A stretch of DNA of 64,000 bases. Source: Paenibacillus sp. VTT E-133291 (GTDB taxonomy: Bacteria > Bacillota > Bacilli > Paenibacillales > Paenibacillaceae). Location of the stretch: assembly GCF_002264395.1 (NCBI RefSeq), contig NZ_NFVA01000004.1, positions 96,572 to 160,571 of the forward strand, written 5' to 3'. The notes beneath the pieces are model-generated. The model was given only the letters and a program-made list of their open reading frames with translations. It ran no database searches and was not told the DNA's origin. Within the stretch, counting starts at the first letter, position 1; the number at the start of each line of letters is the position of its first letter. The position numbers and the translations under genes were made by a program. Positions 17,033 through 25,404 of the stretch are shown one piece after another.

Positions 17033-18448
17033 ATGGGCATCCAGTTAACAGCGCTCCATTATGTATATCTGGCATTCATCGTGTTCATTATGGCACTTCT
17101 GATTAAGCGGCGGGATACAACGATGATCTGTATTGCAGGCATCTTTGTACTAGGCTGGCTCGCGACAGAAACGATTAGTGGTTCGGTCACAGGCGTATTT
17201 AACTCTTTTGTATATGCAACTAAGGAGCTAATGGGTACGATTATGATTATTTCGATCATTGTAGCCATGAGCAGAGTATTAACACGTACCGGAATAAACG
17301 AGACGATGGTTGCTCCGCTTACCCGTTTTTTACGTACGCCGTTTATGGCATTTTGGGGCATTGGCTTCATTATGATGGTAACATCATGGTTCTTCTGGCC
17401 TTCGCCAGCCGTTGCCTTGATAGGGGTTGTGCTACTGCCCGTTGCTATTCGTGTGGGATTGCCTGCACTTGGAGCAGCAATTGCGATGAATCTATTCGGT
17501 CATGGGATTGCGTTGTCGAGTGATTATATTATTCAAGGGGCACCTAAATTGACGGCAGATGCGGCAGGGCTGCCGGTAAGCAGTGTCATGGAAGCGAGTA
17601 TTCCACTTGTGATCGTGATGGGTGTAGTCACTACGGTAACAGCTTATTGGATGATGCGGCGGGATCAGAAGAATGGTACTTGGCGGGATGGACTTATCTC
17701 GGGGAAAAATGCCGGGAATGCGCTAGCTGCAGAGAGTGATGCGGTAGAAGATCTAGCCGTCATTCCGCCCACACTGAAGAAATGGTTGGCTATCTTGATC
17801 CCACTCTTGTTTCTAGCTGATGTAGCGGGCATGTTTCTGCTGGATTTACAGGGGGGAGACGCAACTGCTTTAGTTGGCGGGACTGCTGTATTTATCTTGG
17901 TCGTAGTAACATTGCTCGCACATCGTAATAAAGGATTGGAGCAAGTTACCTCCTATCTAATCGATGGACTTACATTTGGTTTTAAAGTGTTCGGTCCAGT
18001 GATTCCGATTGCTGCATTCTTCTATTTGGGTGATTCGGCCTTTGCTGAATTGTTTGGAAAAGTTTTACCTGCTGCATCTCAGGGGATTGTTAATGATCTT
18101 GGGGTTGCACTAGCGCATAATGTGCCACTGAATGGTGCTGTAGGTGCTGTGACCGCCACCATCACAGGCGCCATTACGGGTCTTGACGGTTCAGGGTTTT
18201 CCGGAATCTCACTTGCGGGGTCCATCGGAAAATTGTTCGCGGTCGCCACTCATTCTGACGCAGCTACTTTAACTGCACTTGGTCAAGTATCTGCCATTTG
18301 GGTGGGTGGGGGTACGTTAATCCCATGGGCATTGATCCCAGCCGCTGCGATCTGCGGTGTAAGCCCGTTTGAGCTCGCTAGACGCAATGTTAAACCGGTA
18401 CTAATTGGACTGATAGTTACTACAATTGTTGCTATGTTTCTGGTGTAG
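17033..18448 (+). CDS. Polytopic membrane permease of unrecognised family
   Basis: 471 residues with about eleven to twelve hydrophobic helices, no signal peptide, and two broadly similar halves. Features resemble ion-transporter-superfamily permeases (organic anion or Na+/H+ exchange): re-entrant-like polar/Gly-rich segments such as FFWPSPAVALIGVVLLP and ALAHNVPLNGAVGAVTATITGAITGLDGSGFSGI placed at equivalent positions of the two halves. I do not recognise a named family or a substrate. ATG 17033, with AGGAGAAGGG upstream at a slightly long spacing. Single gene between two terminators. Confidence 0.7.
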   Translation: MGIQLTALHYVYLAFIVFIMALLIKRRDTTMICIAGIFVLGWLATETISGSVTGVFNSFVYATKELMGTIMIISIIVAMSRVLTRTGINETMVAPLTRFLRTPFMAFWGIGFIMMVTSWFFWPSPAVALIGVVLLPVAIRVGLPALGAAIAMNLFGHGIALSSDYIIQGAPKLTADAAGLPVSSVMEASIPLVIVMGVVTTVTAYWMMRRDQKNGTWRDGLISGKNAGNALAAESDAVEDLAVIPPTLKKWLAILIPLLFLADVAGMFLLDLQGGDATALVGGTAVFILVVVTLLAHRNKGLEQVTSYLIDGLTFGFKVFGPVIPIAAFFYLGDSAFAELFGKVLPAASQGIVNDLGVALAHNVPLNGAVGAVTATITGAITGLDGSGFSGISLAGSIGKLFAVATHSDAATLTALGQVSAIWVGGGTLIPWALIPAAAICGVSPFELARRNVKPVLIGLIVTTIVAMFLV

Positions 18449-18472
18449 ACCCAGCTTAAAACATGATGGAAT

Positions 18473-18513
18473 TCAAAAAAAAGCTGCCGAGAATATTCCC
18501 GGCAGCCTTATAT
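18473..18513 (-). terminator. Rho-independent terminator
   Basis: Read on the minus strand, GGCTGCCGGGAATATTC and its partner end in eight T, closing the POT transporter gene. The same hairpin may stop the convergent permease transcript. Confidence 0.85.
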
Positions 18514-18515
18514 GT

Positions 18516-20006
18516 TTATCGTATACCCTTCATGAAATTCTGAATCTTCGAAGAGAACAGGAAGAGAATTAACGCGAGCACAATGGCGACTCCGCCGATG
18601 ACTCCGAAGTACAGCATTTCAGTATCCGGGGTATAGAACTTCACAATCTGAGCATTGATAGCTTGCGCAGCAGCATTGGACAAGAACCACATGCTCATCA
18701 TCTGAGCTGTAAAAGCAGCGGGTGCCAGTTTGGTTGTTGCCGAGAGGCCAACAGGTGACAAGCATAGTTCCCCAATGACGACGATAAAGTAGCTGAGAAC
18801 CAGCCATAATGGATTCACCAATGAATGGGCTCCACCGAAGTAAGCCGGTACCAGAATCACTAGGAAGGACAGACCGGCAAACAATAAACCAAGCGAGAAC
18901 TTTTGGGGAATCGTTGGTTGGCGGTTACCGAGCTTTAACCAAATCCAGGCAAATGCAGGTGCAAGGGCGATAATAAACAGTGGGTTAAGCGACTGGAACC
19001 AAGCAGGAGAAATGTGTATGCCTGCAAAATCCAACTGGGTGCGCTTATCAGCAAAGCTTGCTAGAACCGTTGAAGTCTGTTCCTGAATCGCCCAGAACAT
19101 AATCGAAGCCATAAATAAAGGGATGTATGCGAGAATCCGTGATCGCTCTACAGCAGTTGTCTTGGGACTGCGGTACATCACAATAAAGTACATGGTAGGA
19201 ATAAGCAGTCCTAAGACCCCTACAATTTTAATGAATGTCTCAAAAGTAAGTGCTCCAGTAAGAATGCCTATCGTAGCTAATACAGCAAGCACAACTAATC
19301 CAATCCCAATCCAAGTAAACAATTTTTTCTTTTGTTCGGCTGGAATCGGGTTGTGTACAATCGTTCCCGCCAGACCTAGATTTTTGGTGCGAGTCATTAC
19401 GTAAACAACTAGTCCGATAAACATTCCGATTGCGGCAATCGAGAATCCTAGATGGAAATTATTCATACCTACCGCGCCTACAATTAGTGGAGAGATAAAT
19501 CCGCCGAGGTTAATACCCATATAAAAAATGCTGAAAGCAGCGTCGCGGCGGTTATCTTGTTCGCTGTAGATTTCGCCTACAATACTTGATACATTGGGCT
19601 TAAGAAGTCCGGTTCCGAGCACGATCATAATCATCGAAGCAAAGAATAGGGTGGCATTTCCCGGTATCGCCAGTAAAATATGCCCGAACATAATTAGAAC
19701 GCCGCCGTAAAAGACAGCCTTGGAAGTCCCGAAAATTCGATCCGCAAGCCATCCACCTATAATTCCAGACATATATACAAGTGATCCGTAGATAGACATA
19801 ATCGAAAGGGCCATATCCTCTGGAAATCCGAGTCCACCTTTGCTTACCTCATAATACATGTAGTAAACAAGGATCGCTCTCATGCCATAATAGGAAAAAC
19901 GTTCCCAAAATTCTGTAAAGAAGAGTGTGAATAGTCCCTTAGGATGTCCAAAAAATCCGGTTTGCGGGACACTATCTACAATTTTTTGCCTGTCTGTTGC
20001 TGACAT
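18516..20006 (-). CDS. POT family proton-dependent oligopeptide transporter
   Basis: 496 residues with fourteen predicted helices. The POT signatures are present: FFTEFWERFSYYGMRAILVYYM in helix 1 (the ExxERFxYY proton/peptide-coupling motif), GGWLADRIFG after helix 2, and the FSIFYMGINLGGFISPL segment in helix 5. It imports di- and tripeptides with protons, like lactococcal DtpT. ATG 20006 after AGGAGG. Monocistronic, divergent from the second tetR gene across a 314-base spacer. Confidence 0.93.
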   Translation of the reverse strand: MSATDRQKIVDSVPQTGFFGHPKGLFTLFFTEFWERFSYYGMRAILVYYMYYEVSKGGLGFPEDMALSIMSIYGSLVYMSGIIGGWLADRIFGTSKAVFYGGVLIMFGHILLAIPGNATLFFASMIMIVLGTGLLKPNVSSIVGEIYSEQDNRRDAAFSIFYMGINLGGFISPLIVGAVGMNNFHLGFSIAAIGMFIGLVVYVMTRTKNLGLAGTIVHNPIPAEQKKKLFTWIGIGLVVLAVLATIGILTGALTFETFIKIVGVLGLLIPTMYFIVMYRSPKTTAVERSRILAYIPLFMASIMFWAIQEQTSTVLASFADKRTQLDFAGIHISPAWFQSLNPLFIIALAPAFAWIWLKLGNRQPTIPQKFSLGLLFAGLSFLVILVPAYFGGAHSLVNPLWLVLSYFIVVIGELCLSPVGLSATTKLAPAAFTAQMMSMWFLSNAAAQAINAQIVKFYTPDTEMLYFGVIGGVAIVLALILFLFSSKIQNFMKGIR

Positions 20007-20231
20007 GAATCAAATCCTCCTAGATGCTAATTGCTCTTTTCATGAAGTTAACACAACTCTACACTACCTTAATATTTATAATACCCTCATGAGGAAAATC
20101 ACAACCCTTTGGTAAGAAGGTTCTGAATAATGTCATATTTTTTAGTAATATTTCCAGCGTAGATTATGAATTAACTTTTATTGTGAATGTCATCCAAAAC
20201 AATTGAGTTTTGAAAATTATATTGTTTGGAG

Positions 20232-20260
20232 TTGCATTATTTCGGAGATGAGCATATACT
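20232..20260 (+). promoter_or_regulatory. Sigma-A promoter of the second tetR gene
   Basis: TTGCAT (20232-20237), 17-base spacer, TATACT (20255-20260). The operator copy begins 12 bases after the -10, placed to block initiation. Confidence 0.6.
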
Positions 20261-20271
20261 CTGAACAAGAA

Positions 20272-20288
20272 AGTGATTGATCAATAAC
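20272..20288. promoter_or_regulatory. TetR operator copy 1
   Basis: AGTGATTGATCAATAAC, centred on the palindrome ATTGATCAAT. An identical 17-base copy is at 20938-20954 before the neighbouring dehydratase gene, which makes it a strong candidate for the site bound by the TetR protein encoded at 20321. Confidence 0.7.
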
Positions 20289-20304
20289 CTAATGAGATTA
20301 GGTT
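20286..20304. promoter_or_regulatory. Second palindrome in the tetR leader
   Basis: AACCTAAT-GAG-ATTAGGTT, perfect 8-bp arms, directly abutting operator copy 1 and ending 16 bases before the start codon. It is not repeated before the dehydratase gene, so it is a different site or an RNA hairpin. Confidence 0.4.
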
Positions 20305-20320
20305 ACGTAAGGAGATTATC

Positions 20321-20872
20321 ATGACAACAGAATCTAGTTCCGGTCGCAAGAAATCGGATGAATCGGTCACTGTAAACCGCCGGGAACAAATCTTGGAGGC
20401 AGCGGTTATTGTGTTCGCCGAGAATGGATACTACCGAGCTACAACAGCACAGGTTGCGGAAAAGGTAGGTATTTCTCAGCCCTATGTATTCAAGGTGTTC
20501 AAGAACAAAGAAGAATTGTTTGTCGCTTCCTTAGAACGGGCTTTTGAGCGGATTATTCATTCATTTAAAGGAGTAGAAGCCCCAGCAGATCAAGTGTTGA
20601 AGGAAAGTATTAAGGTATATGAGTTGTTGATGGAGACGCATCCGAATGAGATTATTTTGCAAATTCAGGGGTTAGGGATTCGCGATGAAGTCATTCGTGA
20701 AACCATGCAAAAGGGAATGCTGGAAATTATCAACCTTGTGCACGAGAAGTTTGTCGCCGCCGGGATCGAGCAGCCTGAAGTAGAGGTAAGCACCTTTATG
20801 GCCAATGGTATGCTGTGCAATATTTCTATGGCCCTTGGAATGCCTGAGCTGAAGCCGAAACATCGGAAATAG
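20321..20872 (+). CDS. TetR/AcrR family transcriptional regulator
   Basis: 183 residues. Basic N-terminal tail, then the TetR helix-turn-helix (about 24-70: QILEAAVIVFAENGYYRATTAQVAEKVGISQPYVFKVFKNKEEL), then a helical ligand/dimer domain. ATG after AAGGAGATTATC. Two identical operator copies, one before this gene and one before the dehydratase gene 102 bases downstream, indicate autoregulation plus control of that enzyme. The inducer is unknown. Confidence 0.9.
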   Translation: MTTESSSGRKKSDESVTVNRREQILEAAVIVFAENGYYRATTAQVAEKVGISQPYVFKVFKNKEELFVASLERAFERIIHSFKGVEAPADQVLKESIKVYELLMETHPNEIILQIQGLGIRDEVIRETMQKGMLEIINLVHEKFVAAGIEQPEVEVSTFMANGMLCNISMALGMPELKPKHRK

Positions 20873-20937
20873 GTGTAGAGAAGAAGATTCGTTGTAACAT
20901 CTAAGAGCTTAGGCTCCTAGATGTATGATTATAAGGT

Positions 20938-20954
20938 AGTGATTGATCAATAAC
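20938..20954. promoter_or_regulatory. TetR operator copy 2
   Basis: The same 17 bases as 20272-20288, here 20 bases before the dehydratase start. A hairpin ACATCTA/TAGATGT lies just upstream (20897-20924). Confidence 0.7.
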
Positions 20955-20974
20955 AATAATAGGAGGAATGATTT

Positions 20975-21949
20975 ATGTTAACAAAAGCGCTCGTGCTTGG
21001 TGCAACCGGGGGAACAGGGACTGTTATTATCGCTGAATTGTTAAAGAGAGGGATAGAAACGGTGGCCTTTGGACGATCGATTCCAAAGCTGGAGAAGCTT
21101 GCAACAAAGCTGGGTAATCCCGCCGCGCTTAAGCTAATGGCAGGAGACGTATTTAATGTGCAGGATATATTAGCAGCTGCACAGGATGTGGATGTTATTT
21201 TTCATAGTGCATCTGTTCCATATAATGAGATGAGCACGCGACTGTTACCCATGGGAGAGGCGGTCATGGAGGCGGCTAATACGCTGGGAATAAAGGTTGT
21301 CGCAGTGGATGGCATTTATCCTTATGGGAGAAGACAGAATGACAAGCCGATCAACGAGGAATATCCGAAGAATCCGCATACAAAAAAAGGAAAAGTGAAA
21401 CTTGAGTTTGAACGAATGTTTTTTAGCCGGCGTTGGAGTAATACACAGGGACTCATTGTCCGATTACCGGATTATTATGGACCTACTGCCAATGAGGCTT
21501 CTTATTTAGGATCGACCCTAGAGTCCATCGCTGCGGGTAAACCTGCAATGTTCATTGGCAATATGAACGTTCCCCGTGAGTATGTATATTTGCCGGATGC
21601 GGCTGTCATGATTGTTGAGCTCGCTTGCAGAGAAGAGGCTTATGGTCAGAATTGGAATATTCCGGGGACAGGCACAATTTCAGGTCGAGATATCGTTAAA
21701 ATAGCGCAAGTAGCACAAGGTTCCAAGAAGCCCGTTATCTCTGTAGGAAGGATTGGATTATCGCTGCTCGGCACATTCGTTCCAGTCATAAAAGAGATCG
21801 TGGAGATGCTGTATTTAACCCAGGAACCAGTGATCCTAAGCGGTGGTAAATATGAGCGTAATGTGGGTCCAATTCCCACTACTCCTTTTGAGCAAGGGAT
21901 AACTGAGACGGTGCTTGCTCTGATGAGTCGTCAGGTCAGGGGAGAATAA
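20975..21949 (+). CDS. NAD-dependent epimerase/dehydratase family protein (extended SDR-like)
   Basis: 324 residues. The Rossmann glycine motif GATGGTGTVI is at 8-17, followed by GRSIPKLEKLATKLG and DVDVIFHSASVPYN, the usual layout of atypical/extended SDRs. The catalytic Tyr region reads DGIYPYGRRQN and a PxxYGPTANEASYL stretch follows; the classical YxxxK is not clear, so catalysis is uncertain. ATG follows AGGAGGAATGATTT. Controlled, by inference, by the TetR protein encoded upstream through the shared operator. Confidence 0.82.
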   Translation: MLTKALVLGATGGTGTVIIAELLKRGIETVAFGRSIPKLEKLATKLGNPAALKLMAGDVFNVQDILAAAQDVDVIFHSASVPYNEMSTRLLPMGEAVMEAANTLGIKVVAVDGIYPYGRRQNDKPINEEYPKNPHTKKGKVKLEFERMFFSRRWSNTQGLIVRLPDYYGPTANEASYLGSTLESIAAGKPAMFIGNMNVPREYVYLPDAAVMIVELACREEAYGQNWNIPGTGTISGRDIVKIAQVAQGSKKPVISVGRIGLSLLGTFVPVIKEIVEMLYLTQEPVILSGGKYERNVGPIPTTPFEQGITETVLALMSRQVRGE

Positions 21950-22034
21950 AGAACAACGGTCATTGTGAAAGATAGAATAAAAGGCAAACTTATGATACTA
22001 TTTACTCCTATATAGAAAGAGGACGTGAGCTAAA

Positions 22035-22391
22035 ATGATCAACATAACTATGCCCAATGTGGATGTTCGAATTACTAAACAAATCAACCCGCAGCTAAGC
22101 AATATTTACGGATTCACTGATTTCCATCTGATTCCAAGAGATTACGGCGGCATCTTCATGTTCTACAATGACCAAGATGAGTTGTTGTTTGTAGGTAAAG
22201 CGAGAAAGCTAAGACCCAGAATCAAAAAACATTTTGAAGATACCGTATCTGATATCAAGCTGCATCGGGACGAGGTCACCAGAATTGATGTATGTTTAAT
22301 CGAAAGTCCAGTTCATAGAGAGATATACGAAACCTATATCATTAATGAGCTGAAATCTAAATACAATGTAGACAAAGTAATGTTCAGATAA
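22035..22391 (+). CDS. Small GIY-YIG nuclease-domain protein
   Basis: 118 residues with one GIY-YIG fold. The first motif reads GGIFMFYN and the second LLFVGKA, so both signature tyrosines are changed to F; the arginine helix (KLRPRIKKHF) and the metal-binding glutamate (YETYIINELKSKYN) remain. It resembles the N-terminal nuclease part of UvrC-like or YhbQ-like proteins with an additional 30 N-terminal residues. ATG after GAGGACGTGAGCTAAA. It stands alone before a terminator. With the altered tyrosines it may bind DNA without cutting or cut slowly. Confidence 0.75.
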   Translation: MINITMPNVDVRITKQINPQLSNIYGFTDFHLIPRDYGGIFMFYNDQDELLFVGKARKLRPRIKKHFEDTVSDIKLHRDEVTRIDVCLIESPVHREIYETYIINELKSKYNVDKVMFR

Positions 22392-22403
22392 ATATAAAGA
22401 AGA

Positions 22404-22432
22404 GGCGCCGTCTAATGACGGTGCTTTTTTTA
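22404..22432 (+). terminator. Rho-independent terminator
   Basis: GCGCCGTC-TAAT-GACGGTGC followed by seven T. Confidence 0.88.
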
Positions 22433-22517
22433 TGCTTGAAGAAAGCTAGGAATGAAATAAGAGCATCGGAACACACTATAAAAGATAGTTAATATCCTTA
22501 AAGGGAGATCGGTCATA

Positions 22518-23180
22518 TTGAAGACTAAGTTTTTGATATTGAAGCTAACCTTACTGTGTATGTTTCTTGTGGTTAGTGTAATGCCAGTAACTGCCGATGC
22601 TGCAGCTAAAGAGAAAAAGAGCTCACACAAGCTATGCTTTACGCCCTCTGTAATAGAGCTTAAGGATAATCTCAGGAAACTATGGAGCGATCATGTGATA
22701 TGGACAAAAAACTACATAGTTAGCGCTTTTGCGAATTCCGAGGATAAAGAGAAGGTACTGGCAAGGTTGCTACAGAATCAGCAGGAGATAGGGGATGTTT
22801 ATAAGCCGTATTACGGTAAGGCAGTAGGGGATAAGCTAGCTCAATTATTGCGGGAGCATATCCTGATTGCCGGAAAGGTAGTTGCTGCTGCACTAGCAGG
22901 TAATCAGTCAGACTTGGAGAAATACAATAAAGAGTGGTACGACAACGCTGACGACATTGCAAAGTTCCTTAGCGCACAGAATCCCAAATATTCGTATGAA
23001 CAATTGAAAGAGATGCTTCATGAACATTTGGAGCTAATAACGGATGATGTGACAGCTAGAGTTAAAAAGGATTGGGATGCCGAAGTCGTCGCCTTCGATA
23101 AAGGGCTTGAGCATATAAATATGTTTGGAGATCTACTAACCGTGGGTATTGTTAAACAATTCCCTGATAAATTCAATTAG
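22518..23180 (+). CDS. Secreted helical protein with paired His motifs, unknown function
   Basis: 220 residues. TTG start ten bases after AAGGGAG. Signal peptide about 1-29 ending ADA-AA. The mature part looks all-helical with an internal repeat: LWSDHVIWTKNYIVSAF and LLREHILIAGKVVAAAL in the first half match NADDIAKFLS and MLHEHLELITDDVTA in the second. The REH/HEH histidines and the many Asp/Glu residues suggest a four-helix bundle that could bind metal, but no named family is recognised. Single gene with its own terminator. Confidence 0.7.
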   Translation: MKTKFLILKLTLLCMFLVVSVMPVTADAAAKEKKSSHKLCFTPSVIELKDNLRKLWSDHVIWTKNYIVSAFANSEDKEKVLARLLQNQQEIGDVYKPYYGKAVGDKLAQLLREHILIAGKVVAAALAGNQSDLEKYNKEWYDNADDIAKFLSAQNPKYSYEQLKEMLHEHLELITDDVTARVKKDWDAEVVAFDKGLEHINMFGDLLTVGIVKQFPDKFN

Positions 23181-23186
23181 AACCAG

Positions 23187-23210
23187 AGCACCCGCAAGGG
23201 TGCTTTTTTC
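23187..23210 (+). terminator. Rho-independent terminator
   Basis: AGCACCC-GCAA-GGGTGCT followed by six T. Confidence 0.9.
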
Positions 23211-23357
23211 TTGTTATAGGCAACCATTTAGGTCTTTTGATCCAATTCAAAAAGTTAGATATAAAGGCTCACTTACAGACAAGGCAAGTAAACTATAATA
23301 GACTCGTGGGCACTCGACATTTTTTGACATTTTTTTATAATTGAGGTGATAAGATCA

Positions 23358-24080
23358 ATGATTTCTCCCTTTTTTAAAAAGAAAGATTCCGTGGATAAGC
23401 AGTCCAAACCGGGTATGGTTCAAAAGGTGCAATTATCAGAAGAGCAGGGCGAGGAAGTAGAGGAACAGATCGCTGGCGAGACTTTAGCAGGAGTGGTAAC
23501 TACGGGAAAAGCTCCGCTTGATAAAAAATCACTCGATCTAATCTTCTCCGTGGAGCAGATTATTCAGGCCAGACAGCATGCCGAGACAAATATTAATGAA
23601 CTTCAGGATCGGTTGACGCATTCCAGCAGCCATGTTGAACGTTTGAACCGGGACATGAAGAATCTCAATAAAGTGATTGAGGAAAGAGAGAAGAACGTTC
23701 GAGAGCTTGAGCATAAATTGATTGAGAAGAATCTAAAGGTCGATCAAGTGCTGGAAGATTATCGGGAGCTTCAGACCACCCTCACCGCAGAGATTGAAGA
23801 ATTAAAAAGTACGATCGATCTGGAGCATCAAAAGTATGTAAATCTGATCCAAAAGCATAACGAAGCTCATGCAGAGAAGCTTAAAAAGATGAATGATCTG
23901 GAAGAGAAGCTCGGACGGATTGAAACTGAGAATGCGCATTTAAGACAGAAATACGATACGATCCGCCAAGAAAAAGCCTACCTCTCCGGTATGATCAGCG
24001 ATTTTACCAATCGTATGACCGTCCCTTTTGGGAATGGAAGCACGCTGGCGGGAAGAAATGAAGACAACGGAGATACATAA
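23358..24080 (+). CDS. Cytoplasmic coiled-coil protein
   Basis: 240 residues, not recognised as a named family. A basic N-terminus and acidic linker (1-50) are followed by a long continuous coiled coil (about 60-220; DRLTHSSSHVERLNRDMKNL, EEREKNVRELEHKLIEK, EIEELKSTIDLEHQKYVNLI). No signal peptide or membrane helix. The start is ATG 23358, nine bases after GAGGTG; the GTG inside that ribosome site (23346) is rejected. The next gene begins five bases after its stop, so it is translated together with the membrane polysaccharide deacetylase and may be its structural partner. Confidence 0.75.
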   Translation: MISPFFKKKDSVDKQSKPGMVQKVQLSEEQGEEVEEQIAGETLAGVVTTGKAPLDKKSLDLIFSVEQIIQARQHAETNINELQDRLTHSSSHVERLNRDMKNLNKVIEEREKNVRELEHKLIEKNLKVDQVLEDYRELQTTLTAEIEELKSTIDLEHQKYVNLIQKHNEAHAEKLKKMNDLEEKLGRIETENAHLRQKYDTIRQEKAYLSGMISDFTNRMTVPFGNGSTLAGRNEDNGDT

Positions 24081-24085
24081 GATTC

Positions 24086-25381
24086 ATGGCAATGAATGAA
24101 CCGAGCGCTGTTCTAATGATTGAGTTGCTGTCGCTTGAGCATGAACAGGCTGGTTATCAGATTGAGATAGGTTTAACCCGTGATATCGGGTATGCCAGAC
24201 GCATGCTAACCATAGATGAATTTACATATGAACAACTAAACGCGTTGGCTCCCTATTTTGGGGAAAGAATGAGATTGTCATTGTATCCGAAGTGGGATCC
24301 TTTTCGTAATAGTTACTACAGCACACTGGTCATTATGAACCAGACCTTCAGCGAAACCCTGTATTTTGCTTGCTCTGAATATTATGTATCGCAGCTTCTT
24401 CAGTTAAAGGAATTAGACGATCCCCATGTACATGAAGAGATTGCTGTTGAAACGACATCACCCTCTATACCTCCAGCACGTAGGCTAAGAAAGAAAAACA
24501 AAAAACGGTTTGGAAGACTTGGACTGCAGAGTATTGTGCTCGCTTCTTGTTTAGTAGTTGTATTGTCTCTTCGAATGGGTGGTCAAGTTATGGATCGTGC
24601 AGAAGGGTTGAAAGGTCCCTCACTAGGCACCAGCGCTGAGGGGATCGAGAAAATGGTCTCTCTACCGTTCATTCCCCCTATTGGTAAGATAGAAACGACC
24701 CCTAGTCAGCAAGAGGAACCTGCGCCTACGCCAGAAACTTCTAAGCCTTCACCAGAACCTTCAGAGCCTCCTCAAGAGCAGATGAAGCGGTATGAGGAGA
24801 TTAAATTAACCGGGGATAAATACACCTATAGCCTGCCGAAGGGTTACGTAGCCTTGTCATTTGATGATGGCCCGTCGAAATATACGAAAGAAATCGTAGA
24901 TATTCTAGTAGAGCATGAGGTGGCAGCCACCTTTTTATTTGTAGGGAATAAGGTCTCTCGTAATGTGGAAGCGGTTAAGTATGCGAGCGAGCATCAGATG
25001 TCGATTGGAAGTCATTCGTGGGATCATAGCAAGATGACCGACAATGGGGTTAAGGAGAATCAGAATAATTTGGCGAAGGCTAATCAGGCATTGGAGCAAA
25101 TCACTCAATCGCCGATTACTGTTTTTCGGCCGCCATACGGCGCGATTAATGATAAGTTAGCAGCCAATGTGACAGAACAGCAGATGAAGGTATTGTTATG
25201 GAATCGTGATTCTGAGGATTGGAAACGAAAGACCCCAGAAGACGTCATTCAATTTGTTCATCATACTGATCCGTCCGGTGCAGTCTATCTCTTTCACGAA
25301 AAGAAGATTACCGTGGAGGCATTGCCTGCTATCATTCAGTATCTAAAAGGGAAAAACATGAAATTCGCCATTTTTAAATAA
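24086..25381 (+). CDS. Membrane-anchored polysaccharide deacetylase (NodB domain) with extra N-terminal domain
   Basis: 431 residues. An unusual cytoplasmic N-terminal domain (about 1-125), a basic linker, one membrane helix (about 151-169), a Pro/Glu-rich spacer (about 205-235) and an external NodB domain (about 250-430). All five motifs are visible: SFDDGP (Asp260, Asp261), HSWDH (His310, His314), RPPYGA, DSEDWK and LFHE, so it should be an active metal-dependent deacetylase, acting on peptidoglycan or another N-acetylated glycan. Gene order and five-base spacing link it with the coiled-coil protein. Convergent with the EEP gene. Confidence 0.88.
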   Translation: MAMNEPSAVLMIELLSLEHEQAGYQIEIGLTRDIGYARRMLTIDEFTYEQLNALAPYFGERMRLSLYPKWDPFRNSYYSTLVIMNQTFSETLYFACSEYYVSQLLQLKELDDPHVHEEIAVETTSPSIPPARRLRKKNKKRFGRLGLQSIVLASCLVVVLSLRMGGQVMDRAEGLKGPSLGTSAEGIEKMVSLPFIPPIGKIETTPSQQEEPAPTPETSKPSPEPSEPPQEQMKRYEEIKLTGDKYTYSLPKGYVALSFDDGPSKYTKEIVDILVEHEVAATFLFVGNKVSRNVEAVKYASEHQMSIGSHSWDHSKMTDNGVKENQNNLAKANQALEQITQSPITVFRPPYGAINDKLAANVTEQQMKVLLWNRDSEDWKRKTPEDVIQFVHHTDPSGAVYLFHEKKITVEALPAIIQYLKGKNMKFAIFK

Positions 25382-25404
25382 CATCAATGATCCATGATTG
25401 GGAC

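Larger units (their letters stand above)
20007..20320. promoter_or_regulatory. Intergenic spacer with divergent promoters
   Basis: This 314-base AT-rich stretch has no gene that I can support. It holds the ribosome site of the peptide transporter on the left and, on the right, the promoter, TetR operator and second palindrome of the tetR gene, listed separately. Nothing else is recognised. Confidence 0.6.
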
